Below are positions 57,150-64,000 of a stretch of 64,000 nucleotides of DNA, piece by piece. Positions within the stretch are counted from its first letter, which is position 1. Each line of letters opens with the position of its first letter. Source of the DNA: Ashinkailepas kermadecensis (lineage: Eukaryota > Arthropoda > Thecostraca > Neolepadidae). The DNA lies in contig JAOTOM010005105.1 of NCBI GenBank assembly GCA_034440615.1, forward strand, positions 616,501 through 680,500, written 5' to 3'. Made by a program: the position numbers and the translations under genes. The notes beneath the pieces were generated by a model that worked only from the letters and a program-made list of their open reading frames with translations, ran no database searches and was not told the origin of the DNA.

Positions 57150-58349
57150 GGCCGCGTTCTTTGTCACGTTCCGTCCAGGAATTCCGTGGACTCTGACGTC
57201 ATCTGTCGTTCTTTGTCCATTCGCACGAATTCCGCGGCCAGATTTCGTGGATTCCCCGGGGAACGCGCGTACTGAAAAAAAAGCTGTCCAGCCCCGTTCT
57301 GTGCGGTTTCTTCCAAGATGGCGACGCACATTAGAAGTGATGTGTGGGCCAAGGAAGACATTGCAAATTCGCAAGTAAAGTTGTAGAGTGGATTACGATT
57401 GGGCTATATTGTGCGAATATGTCACTAATAAATGCCATGTTCCCACCGGTGAGGGTTTTCCGTTGCAGTGTGGTCAAATTTTCAACCTTTGAGGTGAAAC
57501 AGCAGTAAGCTAGACATTACCTTCAGAAACTTCTTTTTCCGATTATTTGCATCTCCACCCAGTAAACATGCCGATGTTGACCCGCTGTCCGCACGTGTCG
57601 GGGCGAGCTCGACATCTCGTAAACGGTATGCCGACATCGGACCGCTCTCGGCCCGACATCGGCATACTGATCTGGAATATCAACATATGTCGGGTTGAAT
57701 TCGGCATATCAATAGCGGCCGGCTGACGTCGGGCCGTTGTCAGACATCTCACTCCCCAGTCGACAGCGGGCCCCAAGCGTCCCGACAGCAGTCTGACAGC
57801 GGTCCCACGTTGGCTGGGTTTCGGCTACATATCGGCTTGGCGGACATTCCACTCCTCAGCCGACAGCGGGCCACTGGCGTCCGGATAGCGGAACGACGTC
57901 GGTCCGCTGTCGGCATGTTCACTGTGCAATGACCAATGTAAATTTCATCCCTGCCCTTGACATGCCTGTCATAGCCTGGCCTGGACATGTCTGACATTCA
58001 TCTACCACGAGCCATCTCGGAATAGTTTCGCATTTTTATCCTTTTGATTGTTGACACCATGAGCATTAAATTAGGCATCAGTAGCCAATAACAATAAGAT
58101 CATAGTTCGGAGCTTTGTATAATTACTCGTGTTGCCAACAAGTGATTCAACCACATTGCTTTAATGTAACAGCATGCAATGAATGCTAATCATACGAATT
58201 AGTAGGAAGGTTTGTGAACAGCGACACAAATGGCTCACATAAGTAATCCGGCGCGAAATTTCACAGAACGTTCCGTGGCTGCAGTCCACGAAATATTCTA
58301 CGTCACAGTCCACGGATTCCACGGAATGAAGGAGACAAAGAACGCACCC
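57150..58349. mobile_element. PIF/Harbinger-like MITE with TTA duplication
   Basis: 1200-bp element starting GGCCGCGTTCTTTGTCAC and ending, read inward, GGGTGCGTTCTTTGTCTC, with imperfect inverted similarity continuing about 50 bp (ccgtggact phrases). Flanked by TTA at 57147-57149 and 58350-58352, the 3-bp target typical of PIF/Harbinger. No transposase frame. Interior (57580-57960) carries repeated ccgacatcgg and gacagcgg phrases. Confidence 0.75.
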
Positions 58350-58358
58350 TTAGTAATG

Positions 58359-59990
58359 CATCATGTACGCCTGGATTGGAAACCAACAGCTGTTTGCGTA
58401 TCAGCCCACCTAGCGGAGGGTAAGTAAAAACACGGAAACGCGGTCTGTTTTAGGTCGTGCGCCTATGGGAGTTCAGTGTATGCATTTCGTATTGGCATTT
58501 TTTCCAATTGATTCAGCCATCCTAGGAGGATTGCATCAGCCTTTCATGATACATAATTGATCAAGGAACCTTACCGTTCTTTCCCTATTGATTTATTACG
58601 TTTCGTTCAGAAGTTGTGGTGCCAAGTGAGGACATTTGTGAGAGGGAGCCCACCTCGCCCCAAGGGTCGGCCCACCGATGTTGATATCTTGATGATCTTT
58701 ATCTTGCATCTTTATCTCCTATCTCTATCTTTATCTTGATCTTGAAGTGATTGGACGGGGCAAAGTACATGAAGGCTATGGGCAGACCAAATTGAATTGA
58801 GGGGGGGGGGCACATTCCATTGGCTCCCACGTTAAAGGTTGAAATAATTGCGGGGGTGGGTTAAGCAAACATTGAGGTGGCAGTTCCCCTCAAAGGTATA
58901 TATAACAACACCCCTGAGTCGAACGACTGGAAAGTGGTAGCAAATCGGCGAGAGGTAGTGGGGTTGCCAGCTAGGGTATGTTGCATGGGCTATCCAAGGG
59001 GGAGGAAGCGAAAGTGACGCCCCTTATGACCCGAAGGACGCCTCTCTTGGAGGTTCCAGTGTACCCCCTCCCTCGAATTTCTCAGCGCAACGCGCTCCTC
59101 GGCCTGGGAACGGCAGTCCTCTGAGAGTCCGAACGCACGCCGCGAATTTTTCGGCGAAAGGCACTCCTCAGACAAAAACAAATGGTGCCCCTCGGCGAGA
59201 TCGGAGTGTACCCCGTCCAAATGTTCTGGACCAAGAGCCGCCCCTCTGGAGAAATGACTCCTCCTTGGCAAAATCATAAATATGTCAGTGGTATGGTGTA
59301 GGGGGATGGGGCTTGTACTCTCCATCGAACTTCCGCTCAATCCTCTTTGCGGATTGGTGGGTACGCCGAAGTCTGTACTCTCCCATTCAGTTGTGTAAAT
59401 CACTCCACTGGAAAATATCAGCCACAAATCTAGAGAGCAAGGAGGGTGGGGGCGAAAGCAGAACCGCTCATTCTTATCTTTGAGGGTGAAACTGCCCGTT
59501 CAATGCTTGCTTCCCGCCACCCGCAATAATTTCAACTTCTAACATGGGAACCTATGGAATGTGACCCACCCTATTCATTTTGATCTGCCTATTGCCTTCA
59601 TGTACATTGCCCCTTCCGATCCTTTTTAGAAATCAACATCGGTGGGCCGACCCTTTCGGCGAAATGAGCTCCCTCTCACAGATGCATTCACTTTGCATTA
59701 CAACTTCGGAGCGGAGCGTAATAAATCAATAAGGAAAGAATGGTAAGGTTCCTTGATCAATTCTGTATCATGAAAGGCAGATGCAATTCTCCTGGGGTGG
59801 CTGAATCAATTGGAAAGAATTCCAATACGAAATGCGTACCCGGGCTCCCATAGGCGCACGGCCTAAAACTGGCCGCGTTTCCATGTTTTTACTTACCTTC
59901 CGCTAGGTGGCAGATTGGTGCCGTTGACACGCGCAGATCAAAGGCACCGACGCGGAGTTTCCAATCCAGGCGTACATCATCCATGGCTTA
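58359..59990. repeat. 1.6-kb palindrome with exon-like ends
   Basis: Arms 58359-58900 and 59490-59990 are inverted copies (gtacgcctggattggaaac at the outer ends; cataattgatcaaggaacct; gattgcatc; gcaataatttcaac). The left arm has a ctttatcttgat simple-repeat insert at 58684-58745. The spacer 58980-59460 is distinct. The outer 80-90 bp of each arm reads as a short frame from ATG to GTAAGT. Confidence 0.88.
59897..59982 (-). other. Exon-like end of palindrome, ATG to GTAAGT
   Basis: Minus strand: gccATGG context, frame MDDVRLDWKLRVGAFDLRVS then TAPICHLAE, ending at GCGGAAG|GTAAGT. The inverted partner at 58359-58421 reads MHHVRLDWKPTAVCVSAHLA to GCGGAGG|GTAAGT, shorter and diverged. It could be a first coding exon of a duplicated gene or a gene piece caught in a repeat. 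I do not recognise the protein. Confidence 0.35.
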
Positions 59991-60215
59991 ATAAGAGCCA
60001 CAGGGGCCCATCTGGGTTAAGCCTATCTAGAAAAGATACTATAAAAGTACATGCTCTCACCCCAATCAATCCATTATCTCAAGTTCCTAGGGAGCTATAT
60101 ATCCCAGCCTATCTAGCACCATTCACCTGATATTGCATAACACACTCCTCAACAATTACAAACTCCTCCAATCATGCCAATTGTGCTACCATAGCCAATC
60201 TCATTAGTATCAGCA
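59985..60215. repeat. Second copy of the 45.3-kb dispersed repeat
   Basis: ggcttaataagagccacagg, cccatctgggttaagcctat and ctatatatcccagcc match 45385-45515. It ends in a (gtatcagcatca)n run at 60205-60240. Confidence 0.85.
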
Positions 60216-60324
60216 TCAGTATCAGCATCAGTATCAGCCCCGGACAGACGTCGCTGCAGCTGGCGGAGCGCAGCCGTGTAATGCCACCGGTGGCCGCCAG
60301 CGCCGCCGTCATCTCCTGCACCAC

Positions 60325-61760
60325 TCAGCGCCGCGTCCACCTCGTGAGACGCCGCGTCCACCCTGTGAGACGCCGCGTCCACCTCGTGAGACGCCGCGTC
60401 CACCTCGTGAGACGCCGCGTCCACCCTGTGAGACGCCGCGTCCACCCTGTGAGACGCCGCGTCTACCTCGTGAGACGCCGCGTCCACCTCGTGAGACGCC
60501 GCGTCTACCTCGTGAGACGCCGCGTCCACCTCGTGAGACGACGCGTCCACCCTGTGAGACGCCGCGTCCACCTCGTGAGACACCGCATCCACCTCGTGAG
60601 ACACCGCATCCACCTTGTGAGACGCCGCGTCCACCTCGTGAGACACCGCATCCACCTTGTGAGACGCCGCGTCCACCTCGTGAGACGCCGCGTCCACCTC
60701 GTGAGACACCGCATCCACCTTGTGAGACGCCGCGTCCACCTCGTGAGACGCCGCGTCCACCTCGTGAGACGCCGCGTCTACCTCGTGAGACGCCGCGTCC
60801 ACCTCGTGAGACGCCGCGTCCACCCTGTGAGACGCCGCGTCCACCTCGTGAGACACCGCATCCACCTCGTGAGACACCGCATCCACCTTGTGAGACGCCG
60901 CGTCCACCTCGTGAGACGCCGCGTCCACCTCGTGAGACGCCGCGTCCACCCTGTGAGACGCCGCGTCCACCTCGTGAGACGCCGAGTCTACCTCGTGAGA
61001 CGCCGCGTCCACCTCGTGAGACGACGCGTCCACCCTGTGAGACGACGCGTCCACCCTGTGAGACGCCGCGTCCACCTCGTGAGACACCGCATCCACCTTG
61101 TGAGACGCCGCGTCCACCTTGTGAGACGCCGCGTCCACCTCGTGAGACGCCGCGTCCACCTCGTGAGACGCCGCGTCCACCCTGTGAGACGCCGCGTCTA
61201 CCTCGTGAGACGCCGCGTCCACCTCGTGAGACGCTGCATCCACCCTGTGAGACGCCGCGTCCACATCGTGAGACACCGCATCCACCTTGTGAGACGCCGC
61301 GTCCACCTCGTGAGACGCCGCGTCCACCTCGTGAGACGCCGCGTCCACCCTGTGAAACGCCGCGTCTACCTCGTGAGACGCCGCGTCCACCTTGTGAGAC
61401 GCCGCGTCCACCTTGTGAGACGCCGCGTCCACCTCGTGAGACGCCGCGTCCACCCTGTGAGACGCCGCGTTTACCTCGTGAGACGCCGCGTCCACCTCGT
61501 GAGACGCCGCGTCCACCCTGTGAGACGCCGCGTCCACCCTGTGAGACGCCGCGTCCACCTCGTGAGACGCCGCGTCCACCTTGTGAGACGCCGCGTCCAC
61601 CTCGTGAGACGCCGCGTCCACCCTGTGAGAAGCCTAGTCTACCTCGTGAGACGCCGCGTCCACCTCGTGAGACGCCGCGTCCACCCTGTGAGAAGCCTAG
61701 TCTACCTCGTGAGGCGCCGCGTCCACCTTGTGAGACGCCGCTTCCACCGGCAACTTGGCC
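60325..61760. repeat. 21-bp minisatellite, about 68 units
   Basis: Unit cgtccacctcgtgagacgcc g, with C/T and acc/gcc variants. On the minus strand each unit encodes the heptapeptide VDAASHE; the plus strand encodes RRRVHLV. Both strands are open for about 1.5 kb (490 and 525 codons). Near 61630 and 61693 the variant agcctagtctac introduces stops on the minus strand. Confidence 0.96.
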
Positions 61761-61960
61761 TGCTTCATCTTCTTACGCGCGTCCTAAGCCAGCTGCATGT
61801 TCGTGTTCGGCAGCTGTTGGTACTGTTCCACGCCTGTCGTGATGTCGGTAAGCGGTAGCGAGCCGTTCGGCATCGCCTCACAGCGCTGCCGTCCCGCTCT
61901 TGGCGTCGGCCGACGCCGTCCGGATCTCGGCCGCCTCTGACGTTAGCTGAGCCATCGTCC
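61740..61960 (-). pseudogene. Coding-like sequence feeding the 21-bp array, product not recognised
   Basis: Minus strand: ATG at about 61959 then AQLTSEAAEIRTASADAKSG and a stop. In another frame, EAMPNGSLPLTDITTGVEQY then QQLPNTNMQLA, a TAG, and DARKKMKQAKLPVEAASHK running into the repeat heptapeptide. Composition is that of a natural, helix-rich protein, but a frameshift and a stop break it. Family unknown. Confidence 0.4.
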
Positions 61961-61969
61961 CAGCGTGGT

Positions 61970-62415
61970 GGGGGGGGGCATGTCATCAGTGAAAATTATT
62001 GGTAAAATAAAGTGGAATATACCACTTCAGGAGCATTGAATCGACATCAGACATGTCGATCAATCGACATCTAAGTTTTGACATCGTGTTTCTTGAGGCG
62101 TGTTTATGAAGTCTGCATGGGTCGCTTCTTTTAGTATCCCACTACAATGAAGGATTGCCTATGATGTGGTCTGTTATATACAATACCAGTCCATAGTGTA
62201 GGTATTTGTATCATAACCGTTAATATAGGTAGCCCTAAATTAGTTATATGTCAAAGCGCACGAAAAAATGTAGTTACAATTACACTGTTGGCTTAATATT
62301 AAGTTTGAAGGACCAAAGGACCAAAAAGGGTATTTTCAATGACATTATTTCCATGGGGAATTTCTACATCTTATTGTATTCTTTTCGACATCTCACGCCT
62401 ACCGGAGACACGTTA
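61970..62415. other. Dispersed repeat copy, no gene
   Basis: 62156-62400 is related to 43948-44180. A G run lies at 61968-61978. Confidence 0.5.
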
Positions 62416-62421
62416 TTTTAC

Positions 62422-62622
62422 CACTGTGAGACTCCTCGGACTTCTTGACGCCCTGCAGCGCGTCGTCACGCACGTCAGCCTGAGTGCCGTGCGCCCCTCG
62501 ATTCCCGGATACCTGGATGCCGTTTGTGCCGAGTATCTCCTGCTCTTGCATGTCTTTGTTCACAAACACCCATTTCGGAGCGACGTCACGCTCCCCGACA
62601 GCTCCTGCTCCCGAGACGGCTC
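62422..62622 (-). CDS. Candidate exon, product not recognised
   Basis: Minus-strand frame of about 66 codons with natural texture: SGAGAVGERDVAPKWVFVNK, DMQEQEILGTNGIQVSGNRG and GVKKSEESHS, between a weak acceptor cgcggcag (62623) and a weak donor AGTG|GTAAAA. A TGA lies in frame just upstream of the acceptor. It may belong with the coding-like block at 61740-61960, downstream on the same strand. No domain recognised. Confidence 0.4.
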
Positions 62623-62679
62623 CTGCCGCGAAATGCCCATGTCACTCGTCACCTGGTGTTGCTCTGAATGCTCTTAACG

Positions 62680-64000
62680 TCCCAGTATCTGATGAGTCGG
62701 TCGCTTCACCATATGTTAGTTGTAATATTATGCACAACCCGCCAATTATATTTCCCCGAGAGCGCTCCATTCCGTGTGCTCAATCGCAGATGGTAACTTC
62801 CGTGTTCATTCACCTCGGGTAACTTGCGCCATGAATTCCTTATCCTGCCGGCCATTGGCTCCTGTTGATGTATGACAGCGCAGCTAAGTAACCACATATC
62901 ATAGAGAACTCGGAATTACGAACAATATTTGACGAATCGATATTGGCGTACCTTCTAATAATTTGAAGTGCTGAAACCGTTTTTTTAAAGTAATTCCTTG
63001 CCGTGCAGGGCCAAATGGTGCATGCGCGGAGCTCATATTGTGCGGTTCTCAGTTCAAGGAGCAATGTCTCGTGGAGATTACCCAGTGACATTCCTATTGA
63101 CCAGACATTGTACCGGCAGACGGATCCTTGTGCTGTCTCCTGCTTTCGAAGCACATCATGCTCACGAGCTGTCTGCCAAGCGGGACATCTGTACATTGTC
63201 ATCTCTTGCCACTGGGATGCCTCCAACACCGGAGGCAGCTTCTGCTCCTGAGACGGCTCATATTCACGAGATGGATGTGCCTTCCTCGTCGGCTGGCGTC
63301 GCCGTGAATTTTTCAGGATCTGGTGAGTCCGGTGCTGCACTACATATGAAGTGCTGTGCTCTGCCAAAACTACCAATGGCGCTGCACTGCAGGAGCGCCG
63401 CCCCGGATGATTTGCCGCGGCCATTTCCTCCATGTTCAACGCTCATTCATCTCAAAGCCGATCAACCCCAAATGTTTGTATTCTTTTGGTGGATCTCCAA
63501 TCCTGCTGGATCTGTAGCTTCGAGCTAACAAATTATGCGATAAAATGTACCCATTCGGTGCACAGTCGCATGCCAGCTGTATTTAATCGTTCCCACTCTA
63601 ATGCGGGAAAGTCACAAATGACGCAGTAGTCTACGCGCCCAACAGCAACAAACCACCGCACCATCCTTAGCCCGGAGTCATATTGGTTGGAATTATTGAT
63701 CAGCAACAAAAAGCTAAGTACAGAATGATGCGAACTGAGATTCATAAAGCGCTGTTTGGCAAACTGGCATCGGTGTAAATTCTTAAAAAGCAAGTAAAGG
63801 GGCTGAGTCGTTTTATGTTAGCTCTAGCCGCCCAACACAAGATGCCCCATGCATGATGCTGATGTTATGAGGTGTTCGAAGTTCAGGGCAGCATAGCCCG
63901 TAGGCAGTAACATTCCCGAAGACTGGTCAGACTCGTAAAAAGAACGGATCATGCGGGGTCGTGGTGTTGCCTTCTGTGCATTTCGAGTGCTTGTGATGCT
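62680..64000. other. No gene recognised
   Basis: Frames of 176 codons (plus, 62998-63528) and 199 codons (minus, 62840-63439) overlap each other and neither shows a domain. The plus frame at 63215-63430 has the more natural texture (PTPEAASAPETAHIHEMDVP) and a possible donor GGATCTG|GTGAGT at 63322, so an exon is possible. Confidence 0.4.

Noticed and set aside
60281..61858. 525-codon plus frame and 490-codon minus frame as real repeat proteins
   Set aside because: A 21-bp repeat leaves both strands open automatically; neither frame has an ATG in a convincing context tied to a gene.
62840..63439. 199-codon minus frame as a gene
   Set aside because: Unnatural composition and no domain; it overlaps a plus frame that looks at least as plausible, and neither has support.

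Overview
The window is eukaryotic, intron-bearing nuclear DNA, rich in repeats. TTAGG/CCTAA runs (the common arthropod telomere motif), a CR1-type LINE, GC-rich exons in AT-richer introns and very many minisatellites suggest an arthropod, perhaps a crustacean. The species cannot be read from the sequence. No prokaryotic operon logic applies; genes are islands in repeat-dense DNA.

Region 1-7000: the 3' half of a Srrm2/3/4-type splicing factor lies on the minus strand. Five exons (6920-6765, 6576-6507, 5940-4580, 3945-3802, 173-14) join in phase into a K/H-rich segment, a long RS domain and a C-terminal eMIC-like domain ending at a stop at 16-14. The last intron (174-3801) holds a hAT-type MITE with a perfect 8-bp target duplication. 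The 5' end of the gene, expected to carry a cwf21 domain, was not found.

Region 7000-23000: simple repeats, a tRNA-derived head, minisatellites with periods of about 61, 33, 35, 30, 59 and 28-35 bp, and a TTAA-flanked MITE full of AGGTCA motifs. No recognised gene.

Region 23000-38400: a decayed 5'-truncated LINE, a perfect 36-bp x 11 array, two inverted copies of a roughly 1-kb TTAA-flanked MITE, more minisatellites, and one unassigned exon candidate (34389-34141, minus).

Region 39400-43400: Grpel1 (mitochondrial GrpE; Roe1 in flies), minus strand, four exons joined in phase. The 3' splice site of its last exon sits in a tandem triplication.

Region 45300-50250: a nearly complete CR1-type LINE, minus strand, with ORF1 (coiled coil plus SGNH esterase) and ORF2 (endonuclease plus reverse transcriptase). 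ORF2 is broken by one extra A in an A run.

Region 50500-64000: a chain of inverted-repeat units with TTAGG patches at or near several turn points and a small repeated CxxC exon, another palindrome around a (CCTAA)n core, a PIF/Harbinger-like MITE next to a 1.6-kb palindrome, and a 21-bp array that appears to have grown out of coding-like sequence.

The two recognised genes do housekeeping or regulatory work (neural microexon splicing; mitochondrial Hsp70 nucleotide exchange) and share no pathway. The strongest points for follow-up are the eMIC terminal exon with its built-in alternative stop, the palindrome chain, and the AGGTCA-dense MITEs.
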